Positions 61,301 to 64,000 of a stretch of DNA of 64,000 nt are shown here, one piece after another. The position numbers and the translations under genes were made by a program. Within the stretch, counting starts at the first letter, position 1; each line of letters starts with the position of its first letter. The stretch lies in the NCBI GenBank assembly GCA_016785225.1, contig JAFBJZ010000888.1, positions 4,902,501-4,966,500 on the forward strand, given 5' to 3'. The notes beneath the pieces were generated by a model. The model was given only the letters and a program-made list of their open reading frames with translations, was not told the origin of the DNA and made no database searches. The DNA is from Psettodes erumei (Eukaryota; Chordata; Actinopteri; Pleuronectiformes; Psettodidae).

Positions 61301-63271
61301 GTATTCTGGAGGAAAAGGGTACGATACACTGCAATATACTTAAGTCAGTTAAGTTTCTCAGTAAAGTCTGTCACGATGGGAGTATTTGAACAGTTCATCA
61401 GATTTTACCAGATCGTTCTCGTAGCTATGGGCTGCTCTGCAGCTGTGGTTTAGGAAAACACAGCAGGATTTTGTCTTATATCAGTTAGTAATCTGCTCTG
61501 TGCTGTAACTCTGTTTGAGCTACAGTTTCAGCTCGACAGCTGTCGGCCATATAATATGAAACACTATGTGTATGTATACTCCTGTGCTCACTGACTCTGT
61601 GTGCATTGCATGCGTGTGTGAGTCACGTGTTGTGTTTGCCCTTCAGGTTCACTTGCGACAGCCTGCAGGGATCCAGGTATTCCCATGAATGGCAGTCGCA
61701 ACGGAGAAGGGCGGGAGCCCGGTGACTCTGTGACCTTCTCTTGTGATCCGGGATATGAATTGCAAGGCGAGAGCAGAATCACCTGCATCCAAGTGGAAAA
61801 TAGATACTACTGGCAACCCAGCCCTCCAAGCTGTATCGGTGAGAGAGAGAGCGATACTGTGAGTTGGGGGGGGGGTGGTGGTGAGCAAAGGAGATAAAGA
61901 GAGGTATAAGGATGGAGGAGTGAGGGAGAGAAGGAAGCGTAGGGAATCAGGGTGAAAAGAGAGATGGTGAGGGGAAGAGGGAGTAAGGGAGTTTTTCTAT
62001 TAACTGGCTGCAGGAGAGGCTATAATTCTCTCTCACTGATGTCTTAAAAATATGTGGAAGATAAACAAGACTCTCCAGATATGTGTAAATTTTGCCAACC
62101 TTAATGCGACAAACCAACTCCTGTGGCCGGTCAAACACTCACTACTCTAAAGTCTCCCAACACACTGTCATATTAGAGATTAACAGCTAATTACTTAACA
62201 ATGCATTAGAAATAATTACACTAAGTAGGCAAGTAGGTCCAAGGAAACCTAGATGCTCTTGGTTTGCTGCCAAGTGGTCTAACTTTTTGTTTTCTGGCCA
62301 AGGACGAGCTAAGCATTTGTAGGTTTCACAACTCGGCTTAATGTAATCTATCTAGTGGAAAGTCTGTTTGAGTCAAAACTTCATGTAAATGTCAGCTGTC
62401 CTGCTACTTAAGTGTTATCACACCGAGTAAAAGCAGCATGCTCATCAGTGTGTAAAGCCTTTTGTGAGGCTTTCAGAGTTGATGTCATTCAAAAAAAGTG
62501 CATAAACATAATCCATACAGTAAAATCCCAGAGCGGACATTTCCACATCCATTAGTTGATTATTAAACTATCATAATATCTTATTAGTTTCATATGTTTC
62601 ACACAGTAAATGTTTCATCTTTGTAGTCCTGTTGAGATCCAAGAGTCTTGTACTGTAGCAAGGAGCAGTGGAAAATCCACGTAATTATCAAATGTGATTC
62701 TTGCCTGAAATGGACAACTAATCAAGAGACCACCATTGTGTATGTGTGTTGAGCTGACCTGTTGACCACCGAATAAAGCACTTTATGGGATACACCAGAG
62801 GTTAATTGAGAAACACACTAGAAATATCCAGCACGTCAGTGAGACAAGTTTCAGGAAACTCGCTCAAATCATCATCATGTGGGGAAATAATGATATCGTC
62901 TTTCAAAGCCTGATCTCCCTGCAGTCCCTGATGGTTGTTGCTGATAGAGGTCACCAAAGGTTATAGGATGTGATGTAAAATATATTCAATAACCTGCTCA
63001 AACCTTATCTTTGTCAAACGGAATCCAGCTCAAAGATGTTAGCATCGGGGAAACAGCATTCGAAGACTTTCTTTCTGATCATTGTATGCACCTTTCACGT
63101 CAACCTCATCTTCCTTTGTTTCCTCTTTCAAGCACCTTGTGGTGGGAATGTGACTGGATCTTCAGGATTTATCCTCTCTCCCAACTACCCACACCCCTAC
63201 CCACACAGCAAAGACTGTGACTGGCTTATTACTGTCCACTCTGATTATGTCATCTCACTGGCTTTTATCAG
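4693..63271 (+). CDS. csmd3: csmd3-like gene, internal part, 26 exons joined (partial at both ends)
   Basis: This entry covers the spliced gene; each exon is listed separately. The 26 exons total 4221 nt, 1407 codons, with consistent phases and no stop. Domain order is CUB1(end)-Sushi1-CUB2-linker-Sushi2-CUB3-Sushi3-CUB4-Sushi4-CUB5-Sushi5-CUB6-Sushi6-CUB7-Sushi7-CUB8-Sushi8-CUB9(start), which is the alternating N-terminal array of CSMD proteins. CSMD proteins are very large type I membrane proteins with an extracellular CUB/Sushi stack; family members are linked to complement control and to dendrite and synapse development. Short stretches such as EVHDGPNLLSP, LARLTGSE, CEEGFIKTQG and GDGGEVGD fit recalled human CSMD3 better than CSMD1 or CSMD2. 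Teleosts may carry two copies, so csmd3a versus csmd3b is open. The first coding exon(s), signal peptide, C-terminal Sushi run, transmembrane segment and promoter lie outside the window. Confidence 0.87.
4806..12492 (+). other. csmd3: Intron between CUB1 and Sushi1 (7.7 kb)
   Basis: This is a phase 1 intron, gtaagg...ttccag. It contains a pyrimidine-rich tract at about 5286-5660 and otherwise AT-rich sequence. I see no transposon, RNA gene or coding exon that I can support. Confidence 0.85.
5286..5660 (+). repeat. Pyrimidine-rich low-complexity tract
   Basis: On the + strand the stretch is dominated by C and T with CTTC, TCTC and CTCC runs and few purines. It is low-complexity intronic sequence; several small open frames across it are composition artefacts. 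Confidence 0.6.
12493..12687 (+). CDS. csmd3: Exon 2: Sushi1
   Basis: The exon is 195 nt, phase 1 in and out (ttccag|AGCTG ... AGAG|gtgagg), so it is a complete symmetric module. It encodes a Sushi (complement control protein) domain: SCGNPGVPPKG, then RYRCVTGYVLDG, LLTCVTN, a conserved W in VWDFPVPIC. All four cysteines (expected pairing 1-3 and 2-4) and the tryptophan are present. NGT near residue 20 is a possible N-glycosylation site. Confidence 0.95.
16355..16705 (+). mobile_element. Short palindromic Tc1-like (MITE-type) element, no transposase
   Basis: A left arm (about 16387-16456, GTAGACTTTCATCTTTAATT through GGAATTACAGCCATT) is matched by an inverted right arm (about 16536-16608, ATGGCTGTAATTCC through GAATTAAAGC..AGTCTAC). 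The outer sequence (GTGAAGATCTTTA against the right-side CTTCATGG) extends the match more loosely. The motifs GAATTACAGCCATT, GGGCCTCTGAGAATGGAGGGACA and TGTCACTGTCCATATACTT are familiar from terminal regions of fish Tc1-like transposons. The middle is only about 80 bp, so this is a non-autonomous fold-back copy. Confidence 0.7.
19139..19370 (+). repeat. Probable dispersed repeat ending in an A-run
   Basis: The segment has CACTGTACACTC..TTGCCAGTTAATGAGGCACA, then GCTAAAACTAAT, CATGAAGGTTCTAATATTCA and TTGTGTGACACTGCC, and ends in a 17-base A-run (19350-19366). The order of phrases resembles a dispersed fish repeat that I cannot name. Boundaries are approximate. Confidence 0.4.
19845..20105 (+). 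repeat. Pyrimidine-rich tract with a 28-bp direct repeat
   Basis: The tract is almost all C and T. The 28 bases CACTTTATCTTTTTTGTCTC... at 19912-19939 recur exactly at 19956-19983, with a 16-base spacer, giving a 44-bp period. It looks like a local duplication inside low-complexity sequence. Confidence 0.6.
20812..20940 (+). repeat. Purine-rich tract
   Basis: The + strand is dominated by G and A (GGAGAGAGCA, GGGAGAGAAGGGAAAGGG and similar). It is low-complexity intronic DNA with no coding signal. Confidence 0.5.
21906..22152 (+). CDS. csmd3: Exon 3: first part of CUB2, with a Gly-rich insertion
   Basis: The exon is 247 nt, phase 1 in (acag|CGGAG) and phase 2 out (ATCTG|gtgagt). It encodes AEDTCGGTLRGSSGLISS, the start of a CUB domain, then a second cysteine in SGECKWTILADPGDTISLVF, then MEEKSDYLEIEGSEPPTIW. 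The usual spacing between the two cysteines in this protein is about 25 residues; here it is 38, because of a Gly-rich insert (SPGAGGGGGAGGLGSSG) encoded at about 21971-22030. The insert is in frame and GC-rich. The SSP motif before it reads SSF. The rest fits recalled CSMD3 closely, so the gene is not obviously damaged. Confidence 0.93.
22153..29151 (+). other. csmd3: Intron inside CUB2 (7.0 kb)
   Basis: This is a phase 2 intron, gtgagt...ctcag. It has a CA microsatellite with C- and A-runs at 28921-28994, about 160 bp or more before the acceptor. The rest is AT-rich with no feature that I can support. Confidence 0.85.
28921..29023 (+). repeat. (CA)14 microsatellite followed by C- and A-runs
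   Basis: Fourteen CA units (28921-28948) are followed by a run of 9 C (28960-28968), 11 C (28973-28983) and 11 A (28984-28994), then an A-rich AAAAAC-type tail to about 29023. It lies 128-231 bp upstream of the exon 4 start. Confidence 0.95.
29152..29264 (+). CDS. csmd3: Exon 4: C-terminal part of CUB2
   Basis: The exon is 113 nt, phase 2 in (ctcag|GCTAACTGG) and phase 1 out (CAAG|gtaaga). The first base completes the Trp of exon 3, then LTGMNIPAPIISNKNWLRLHF and TESNHRHKGFRAQYQ finish the CUB fold. The position usually Asp in the late S/T-D motif is Glu here (29222-29224). Its size and phases match the last exons of CUB1 and CUB3. Confidence 0.94.
29265..30477 (+). other. csmd3: Intron between CUB2 and the linker exon (1.2 kb)
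   Basis: This is a phase 1 intron, gtaaga...accag. I looked here for the Ser/Thr-rich segment that I recall in a long human CSMD3 isoform between CUB2 and the linker, and found no supportable exon. Nothing else stands out. Confidence 0.8.
30478..30555 (+). CDS. csmd3: Exon 5: basic linker between CUB2 and Sushi2
   Basis: The exon is 78 nt, phase 1 in (accag|TGAAAAGC) and phase 1 out (TTTGA|gtaagt). It encodes VKSSGELKSRGVKLLPGKDN and a few more residues, a Lys-rich stretch without cysteines. The same SRGVK-linker is recalled in CSMD1 and CSMD3 at this place. Because it is symmetric, skipping it would keep the frame. It is too small to be found by open-frame length; the match in position, phase and sequence is what supports it. 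Confidence 0.92.
30556..32049 (+). other. csmd3: Intron between linker and Sushi2 (1.5 kb)
   Basis: This is a phase 1 intron, gtaagt...ctcag. It is AT-rich with no recognisable element. Confidence 0.85.
32050..32137 (+). CDS. csmd3: Exon 6: end of linker and first part of Sushi2
   Basis: The exon is 88 nt, phase 1 in (actcag|TGAATGAAGG) and phase 2 out (TTCAG|gtgagc). It encodes MNEGGVKQVSNYC, then PDPGEPENGKRTGSDF, the first cysteine and opening loop of Sushi2. It is the only Sushi domain in this window that is split between two exons. Confidence 0.93.
32138..32727 (+). other. csmd3: Intron inside Sushi2 (590 bp)
   Basis: This is a phase 2 intron, gtgagc...tctcag. Nothing is recognised in it. 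Confidence 0.88.
32728..32852 (+). CDS. csmd3: Exon 7: rest of Sushi2
   Basis: The exon is 125 nt, phase 2 in (tctcag|CATCGGAG) and phase 1 out (AAGG|gtgagc). It encodes SIGATAQFTCDEDHVLQG, KTITCQR, AAWSDHRPVCK: the second, third and fourth cysteines and the conserved tryptophan of the domain begun in exon 6. Confidence 0.95.
32853..33317 (+). other. csmd3: Intron between Sushi2 and CUB3 (465 bp)
   Basis: This is a phase 1 intron, gtgagc...ttgcag. Nothing is recognised in it. Confidence 0.88.
33318..33439 (+). CDS. csmd3: Exon 8: first part of CUB3
   Basis: The exon is 122 nt, phase 1 in (tgcag|TGAAAACATG) and phase 0 out (AACAAG|gtattt). It encodes VKTCGSNLQGPSGTFTSP, NFPIQYESNSQCVWIITASD: the N-terminal CUB strands and both cysteines. 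The donor gtattt is a weak match to consensus, but reading past it destroys the fit. Confidence 0.94.
33440..35938 (+). other. csmd3: First intron inside CUB3 (2.5 kb)
   Basis: This is a phase 0 intron, gtattt...aacag. It is AT-rich with no repeat or gene that I can name. Confidence 0.85.
35939..36042 (+). CDS. csmd3: Exon 9: middle of CUB3
   Basis: The exon is 104 nt, phase 0 in (aacag|GTTATTCAG) and phase 2 out (CAAGT|gtaagt). It encodes VIQINFEEFDLEIGYDSL, then TIGDGGEVGDSKTIIQV. The E...YD pair provides the first acidic residues of the usual CUB calcium site. Confidence 0.94.
36043..36352 (+). other. csmd3: Second intron inside CUB3 (310 bp)
   Basis: This is a phase 2 intron, gtaagt...ctgcag. 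Nothing is recognised in it. Confidence 0.88.
36353..36465 (+). CDS. csmd3: Exon 10: C-terminal part of CUB3
   Basis: The exon is 113 nt, phase 2 in (tgcag|GCTGACTGG) and phase 1 out (AAAG|gtacac). It encodes LTGSFVPDLIVSMSHQMW, LHLQSDESVGSIGFKINYK. The S-D-E motif supplies the late Asp of the CUB calcium site. Size and phases equal those of exons 1 and 4. Confidence 0.95.
36758..36940 (+). CDS. csmd3: Exon 11: Sushi3
   Basis: The exon is 183 nt, phase 1 in and out (catag|AAATTGAC ... ATAT|gtgagt). It encodes EIDKESCGDPGTPLYGYQ, FECQFGFELIGE, MITCQNNNQWSANIPICI: four cysteines and the tryptophan of a complete Sushi module. The preceding intron (36466-36757, 292 bp) has a strong pyrimidine tract before its AG. 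Confidence 0.96.
36941..37635 (+). other. csmd3: Intron between Sushi3 and CUB4 (695 bp)
   Basis: This is a phase 1 intron, gtgagt...cacag. Nothing is recognised in it. Confidence 0.87.
37636..37962 (+). CDS. csmd3: Exon 12: complete CUB4 in one exon
   Basis: The exon is 327 nt, phase 1 in and out (cacag|TCCCGTG ... AGCA|gtatgt). It encodes FPCFSNFTAPMGTVLSP, YGNNLNCVWLIISEPGSR, DLEPPYDFLTIKDG and QADHSMSGRGFNITYS. It is the only CUB domain here not cut by an intron. Acidic residues of the calcium site (E, D in PYDFL, D in ADHS) are present. NFT and NIT are possible N-glycosylation sites. The FPC start, not CGG, is recalled for this CUB in CSMD3. Confidence 0.96.
37963..38550 (+). other. csmd3: Intron between CUB4 and Sushi4 (588 bp)
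   Basis: This is a phase 1 intron, gtatgt...acaag, with a long pyrimidine-rich stretch before the acceptor (about 38425-38545). Nothing else is recognised in it. Confidence 0.87.
38551..38745 (+). CDS. csmd3: Exon 13: Sushi4
   Basis: The exon is 195 nt, phase 1 in and out (acaag|CTTTTGGG ... GAAG|gtaatg). It encodes TFGRNECPDPGIPLNARR, SISVVCEEGFIKTQG, DTITCHLEEGKVMWSGLI and PKCE: a complete Sushi domain. NARRFGD, CEEGFIKTQG and KVMWSGLIPKC are stretches that I recall from CSMD3 rather than its paralogues. Confidence 0.96.
38949..39087 (+). CDS. csmd3: Exon 14: first part of CUB5
   Basis: The exon is 139 nt, phase 1 in (tccag|CTCCTTGC) and phase 2 out (GACAG|gtttgt). It encodes APCGGHYSGPSGVILSP, GWPGYYKDSLSCEW and VIEAEPGRSIKISFD. 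Both CUB cysteines are present, 25 residues apart. The donor gtttgt is the weakest in the window. The preceding intron (38746-38948, 203 bp) is the shortest. Size and phases match exon 26 (start of CUB9). Confidence 0.95.
39088..40053 (+). other. csmd3: Intron inside CUB5 (966 bp)
   Basis: This is a phase 2 intron, gtttgt...tgaag. A possible transposon-derived segment lies close to the donor (about 39125-39240). The rest is AT-rich. Confidence 0.85.
39125..39240 (+). repeat. Possible DNA-transposon-derived segment with repeated CGATGCA motifs
   Basis: The segment starts with GAGGGATGTGCGGTTCCATTA and contains several variants of GATGCGATGCA, TCGATGCAAT and ATTCGATGCATTAG. This kind of sequence occurs at the ends of some hAT-type elements in fish. 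I cannot find a matching opposite end, so the call is weak. Confidence 0.35.
40054..40241 (+). CDS. csmd3: Exon 15: C-terminal part of CUB5
   Basis: The exon is 188 nt, phase 2 in (tgaag|GTTTCAAAC) and phase 1 out (GAAG|gtgagt). It encodes RFQTELSYDFLEVHDGPN, LLSPLIGSFNGTQVPQFL and TTDNSRSNSGFKIFYE. The acidic residues for calcium binding (E, D in SYDFL, D in TTDNS) are in place. VHDGPNLLSP and the following NGTQVPQFLFSSSNF are strongly CSMD3-like as recalled. Confidence 0.96.
40242..43494 (+). other. csmd3: Intron between CUB5 and Sushi5 (3.3 kb)
   Basis: This is a phase 1 intron, gtgagt...tttag. It contains a stretch of higher GC at about 41390-41660 that I cannot identify and a short (GACA)n run at 42624-42643. 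The rest is AT-rich. Confidence 0.85.
42624..42643 (+). repeat. Short (GACA)n microsatellite
   Basis: GATAGACAGACAGACAGAC, about four to five units of a tetranucleotide repeat in the intron before Sushi5. Confidence 0.8.
43495..43683 (+). CDS. csmd3: Exon 16: Sushi5
   Basis: The exon is 189 nt, phase 1 in and out (tttag|TGGTGACAC ... GATG|gtaagt). It encodes VVTLDTYSCMDPGIPVNG, TVSFQCDPGYRLSHEEP, LVCEKNHFWSHPLPSC: four cysteines and the tryptophan. The RLSHEEPLVCEKNH stretch fits recalled CSMD3. Confidence 0.96.
43684..46044 (+). other. csmd3: Intron between Sushi5 and CUB6 (2.4 kb)
   Basis: This is a phase 1 intron, gtaagt...ttcag. It begins with a dispersed repeat at about 43805-44045 and has TA- and TG-rich patches near 44363-44500. 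Nothing else is recognised in it. Confidence 0.85.
43805..44045 (+). repeat. Dispersed teleost-type repeat, two related halves
   Basis: The segment reads ATTATGTTTTTGGGTTGTCG, CCGTCCCACTCTTGTGAATG, GATATCTCAGGAACACCTTG, GTGGACTCAGCGATGA and AAGGTCACTGTTACTG. These phrases are familiar from a very common fish repeat of uncertain class. A CC(C/A)TTCTTGTGAA phrase occurs twice (about 43885 and 44025), as if two repeat units were joined. It starts about 120 bp after the exon 16 donor. Confidence 0.6.
46045..46161 (+). CDS. csmd3: Exon 17: first part of CUB6
   Basis: The exon is 117 nt, phase 1 in (attcag|CCTCATGC) and phase 1 out (AAAAG|gtagga). It encodes ASCGGDIRGPGGIILSP, GYPELYPNSLNCTWTVEV and SHGKG. 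Both cysteines are present; NCT is a possible N-glycosylation site. It is the only intra-CUB intron here in phase 1. Confidence 0.94.
47160..48310 (-). mobile_element. Decayed Tc1-like DNA transposon, transposase on the minus strand
   Basis: The left end reads ATAGTGGCAAGAAAAACTAT then GTGAATCCTTTGGAATTAC. The right end contains GTAATTGCAAAGGGTTCACTT, an imperfect inverted copy of the left. In between, on the minus strand, the sequence carries the landmarks of a Tc1/mariner-family transposase gene: a GAGGAATTTTGTTTGGACCA segment, TCATTGTCCTGTTGG, and a helix-turn-helix coding part near the right end. Length is about 1.15 kb, near full length for non-coding ends plus a shrunken coding region. 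Many frameshifts and stops make it inactive. It is in opposite orientation to csmd3. Confidence 0.8.
47833..48054 (-). pseudogene. Tc1-like transposase remnant, DNA-binding N-terminal part
   Basis: The minus-strand frame reads HKQDISEDVRSEIVDFYEAG, the start of the first helix-turn-helix of Tc1-type transposases, then decays. The expected DDE catalytic part further along is broken in all frames. The frame start upstream of this phrase is not meaningful. Confidence 0.7.
51362..51577 (+). CDS. csmd3: Exon 18: second part of CUB6
   Basis: The exon is 216 nt, phase 1 in (tcaag|GTGTCCAG) and phase 1 out (TCAG|gtatga). It encodes GVQFTFHSFHLEDHHDYL, LITENGSFAQPLARLTGS and NAGLYGNFKAQLRF, ISDFSISLQGFNISFS. 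E/D and the late Asp (S-D-F) of the calcium site are present; NGS and NIS are possible N-glycosylation sites. Confidence 0.96.
51726..52250 (+). repeat. Long purine-rich (GA) tract
   Basis: The + strand is rich in G and A over about 500 bases, with GAGAGAGA-type runs densest at about 52080-52245. Minus-strand open frames across it encode Ser/Leu/Pro-rich nonsense that reflects composition. Confidence 0.7.
52312..52327. promoter_or_regulatory. Perfect 16-bp palindrome resembling a palindromic POU-factor site
   Basis: TCATGAATATTCATGA is its own reverse complement. Its core ATGAATATTCAT resembles palindromic octamer-factor (MORE-type) sites. The palindrome is seen; the regulatory role is a guess. 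Confidence 0.25.
52341..52368 (+). repeat. (TG)14 microsatellite
   Basis: Fourteen uninterrupted TG units, followed by two copies of GTGTGTGTGGACAGT. It lies about 640 bp upstream of exon 19. Confidence 0.95.
52685..52815 (+). mobile_element. tRNA-derived SINE (truncated)
   Basis: An A-box-like TGGCCTAGTTTTTAGAG (about 52692) and a B-box-like GGGTTCAAGCTT (52734-52745) have tRNA-like spacing of about 40 bases. They are followed by GAAGTGTCCTTGAGCAAGAC, a phrase shared by many fish SINEs just after the tRNA part. The head does not fold as a proper tRNA. The 3' tail is not clear, so the end is approximate. It is in the same orientation as csmd3. Confidence 0.7.
53005..53193 (+). CDS. csmd3: Exon 19: Sushi6
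   Basis: The exon is 189 nt, phase 1 in and out (tccag|AGTACAAC ... GTGG|gtacgt). It encodes EYNLEPCQDPGTPQFGWH, SLAFYCNTGYRLQGAR, IVCLGGGRRMWSAPLPRC: four cysteines and tryptophan. EYNLEPC and CLGGGRR are conserved across CSMDs at this module. Confidence 0.96.
53194..54211 (+). other. csmd3: Intron between Sushi6 and CUB7 (1.0 kb)
   Basis: This is a phase 1 intron, gtacgt...ttgcag. Nothing is recognised in it. Confidence 0.87.
54212..54381 (+). CDS. csmd3: Exon 20: first part of CUB7
   Basis: The exon is 170 nt, phase 1 in (tgcag|CGGAGTG) and phase 0 out (CTCAAG|gtaaag). It encodes AECGSTVSRNEGILLSPNYP, NSHECVYSIHVQTGKG and NITASTFQLAQGDILK. Both cysteines are present. This CUB has GD where others have YD, a difference recalled for CUB7 of CSMDs. 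Confidence 0.95.
54382..55574 (+). other. csmd3: Intron inside CUB7 (1.2 kb)
   Basis: This is a phase 0 intron, gtaaag...atcag. It is AT-rich; an open frame at 54457-54786 has no domain features and no splice support. Confidence 0.87.
55575..55731 (+). CDS. csmd3: Exon 21: second part of CUB7
   Basis: The exon is 157 nt, phase 0 in (atcag|GTGTATGATG) and phase 1 out (TACA|gtaagt). It encodes VYDGKDGAAPLLGSYTG, SLTSTSNYLWLEFYSD and AAGFRLIYY, the last strands of CUB7. Confidence 0.96.
55732..57665 (+). other. csmd3: Intron between CUB7 and Sushi7 (1.9 kb)
   Basis: This is a phase 1 intron, gtaagt...tccag. TG-rich patches occur near 56098-56155. Nothing else is recognised in it. Confidence 0.86.
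57666..57857 (+). CDS. csmd3: Exon 22: Sushi7
   Basis: The exon is 192 nt, phase 1 in and out (tccag|GCTTTGAG ... ATAG|gtaacc). It encodes SFELSHCDDPGVPQFGFK, ITFGCDQGYTLHGSG, LKCMTGERRAWDNHLPSC. All four cysteines and the tryptophan are present. FELSHC and KCMTGERRAWD fit recalled CSMD3. Confidence 0.96.
57858..59328 (+). other. csmd3: Intron between Sushi7 and CUB8 (1.5 kb)
   Basis: This is a phase 1 intron, gtaacc...ttgcag. A (CT)10 run starts 33 bases after the donor. The rest is AT-rich and unremarkable. Confidence 0.87.
57891..57911 (+). repeat. (CT)10 microsatellite next to a splice donor
   Basis: Ten CT units plus a C, starting 33 bases after the exon 22 donor. CT-rich intronic runs can be bound by PTB-type splicing factors, but an effect here is only possible, not shown. 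Confidence 0.9.
59329..59455 (+). CDS. csmd3: Exon 23: first part of CUB8
   Basis: The exon is 127 nt, phase 1 in (tgcag|CCGAGTG) and phase 2 out (GTCAG|gtaatt). It encodes AECGGSFKGESSGRILSP, GYPFPYDNNLRCTWTIEV and NSGNIV. Both CUB cysteines are present, 26 residues apart. An open frame crossing the acceptor (58895-59350) is fortuitous. Confidence 0.95.
59456..60272 (+). other. csmd3: Intron inside CUB8 (817 bp)
   Basis: This is a phase 2 intron, gtaatt...cccag, with a run of 10 G at 59798-59807. Nothing else is recognised in it. Confidence 0.87.
60273..60475 (+). CDS. csmd3: Exon 24: second part of CUB8
   Basis: The exon is 203 nt, phase 2 in (cccag|TCTCCAG) and phase 1 out (TCCA|gtgagt). 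It encodes SLQFLAFDTEASHDILKVWD, GPPENEMSLKEVSGSLLP, VVTIQFETDFYITKSGFAID. Asp residues in SHDIL and TDF are those of the CUB calcium site. The GPPENEM and SGSLLPERI stretches fit recalled CSMD3. Confidence 0.96.
60476..61646 (+). other. csmd3: Intron between CUB8 and Sushi8 (1.2 kb)
   Basis: This is a phase 1 intron, gtgagt...ttcag. Nothing is recognised in it; open frames at 61181-61453 lack support. Confidence 0.87.
61647..61838 (+). CDS. csmd3: Exon 25: Sushi8
   Basis: The exon is 192 nt, phase 1 in and out (ttcag|GTTCACTT ... ATCG|gtgaga). It encodes SSLATACRDPGIPMNGSRN, VTFSCDPGYELQGE, ITCIQVENRYYWQPSPPSC. It has four cysteines and the conserved W; NGS is a possible N-glycosylation site. 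Confidence 0.96.
61839..63132 (+). other. csmd3: Intron between Sushi8 and CUB9 (1.3 kb)
   Basis: This is a phase 1 intron, gtgaga...tcaag. A purine-rich stretch (about 61839-61990) directly after the donor includes a run of 10 G (61866-61875). The rest is AT-rich with nothing recognised. Confidence 0.87.
63133..63271 (+). CDS. csmd3: Exon 26: first part of CUB9
   Basis: The exon is 139 nt, phase 1 in (tcaag|CACCTTG) and phase 2 out (ATCAG|gtaaga). It encodes APCGGNVTGSSGFILSP, NYPHPYPHSKDCDWLITV, HSDYVISLAFI. Both cysteines are present; NVT is a possible N-glycosylation site. The domain continues beyond the window. Size and phases match exon 14. Confidence 0.95.
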
Positions 63272-64000
63272 GTAAGATGAAAAGCTACTATGTCCACTTT
63301 GTTTTCATGAGTTGCTTATAGTCAAAACATAAAGCAAGACAACACTAAGTGGAATTAAGGGTACACTAGATGTCTATGTGGCCAAATTCAGGAATTTAAG
63401 GTTTCATAGAATATGAACAGTGAAGAAATGAAAAAAACACAATGTTGTCCCCTTTAGTACACGGTCCAGTGGCTTACAAGATGAGGCTTTGCCTAAATCC
63501 TCAGTATGTTTGTAACCTACCTGAAACAGAATGGACTCACTTCTCAGTGGATGCACAACAGCTCAAGCTGTGCTGTGGAATTGCTTGTTTTCTGCAGTGG
63601 AACCAGCTATAACATCACAGTATTGAGCAGAGTTGGCCATGTATGTTAACAGAGACCCGGCGTTTGAGCCCAGGTGTGCTGGGAGATAGGGCCGAGGCAG
63701 CAGCGCCTCCACAAACACCTAGAAGGCAGGGGTTCCTTCTGCTTTGCTGGAATGTGGTGAAACATGATTTCTGGATGAATACTGCATATTGTAGGCAGAA
63801 ATGGGGTAGAAGTGCAGCTCATTTCTTAGGCTGACTGATACACAGACCATAAGCTTTACATTATTAATTGAAATCTAAGCATGTAGCAGCAACACTGGCA
63901 GAGCAAACTCACCGATGGGCCTATGGGCACTTTCCTCGGGCAGAGTATTATTTTCCCAGTGGTTTCGTGGAGGGTGAGAGAAGCAGCACAGGTATACTGG
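63272..64000 (+). other. csmd3: Intron inside CUB9, cut by the window end
   Basis: This is a phase 2 intron starting gtaaga. A slightly GC-richer patch at about 63650-63740 is not identified. No exon is visible before the end of the window. Confidence 0.8.

Noticed and set aside
4693..63271. Assignment to CSMD1 or CSMD2
   Set aside because: Several modules (Sushi4, CUB5, Sushi5, Sushi7, CUB8) match recalled CSMD3 residues at sites where CSMD1 and CSMD2 differ. This relies on memory, so an alignment should confirm it.
63643..63834. Plus-strand open frame after exon 26
   Set aside because: It lies in the intron after a good donor (63272), has no CUB-like residues and no acceptor in the right phase.

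Overview
The window is intronic-plus-exonic sequence from a vertebrate nuclear genome, most likely a ray-finned (teleost) fish. The reasons are short exons with GT-AG borders separated by AT-rich introns of 0.2 to 9.2 kb, and intronic repeats of types common in fish (an R2/R4-type LINE 3' end, Tc1-like DNA-transposon relics, a tRNA-derived SINE, dinucleotide microsatellites). There is no sign of bacterial or organellar gene organisation.

One protein-coding gene runs left to right across the whole window. It is a large CUB/Sushi multidomain protein, and 26 consecutive internal exons lie between 4693 and 63271. Joined, they give 4221 nt = exactly 1407 codons with no internal stop, and every exon-exon phase agrees. 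In order they encode: end of CUB1, Sushi1, CUB2, a short basic linker, Sushi2, CUB3, Sushi3, CUB4, Sushi4, CUB5, Sushi5, CUB6, Sushi6, CUB7, Sushi7, CUB8, Sushi8 and the first half of CUB9. This alternating order is that of the CSMD family. Residue choices, judged from recalled human sequences and not from an alignment run here, fit CSMD3 much better than CSMD1 or CSMD2. The start (signal peptide, first part of CUB1) lies upstream of the window. The rest of the CUB/Sushi array, the Sushi-only tail, the membrane segment and the cytoplasmic tail lie downstream. CSMD proteins are large single-pass type I membrane proteins, mainly of the nervous system.

Layout: 1-4692 is the 3' part of an intron inside CUB1, with a decayed LINE fragment at its left end. 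4693-29264 carries only four exons separated by 7-9 kb introns (CUB1 end, Sushi1, CUB2). 30478-43683 is exon-dense (linker to Sushi5). 43684-64000 has medium introns (CUB6 to CUB9), one holding a ~1.1 kb Tc1-like relic and another a tRNA-derived SINE. Introns at module borders are all phase 1, so modules can be gained or lost without breaking the frame; introns inside modules vary in phase.

The most unusual coding feature is a glycine-rich insertion of about 13 residues between the two cysteines of CUB2 (21971-22030). I saw no previously undescribed multi-gene system. The noteworthy items are this insertion, the modular exon/phase pattern, and several nested or palindromic transposon relics.
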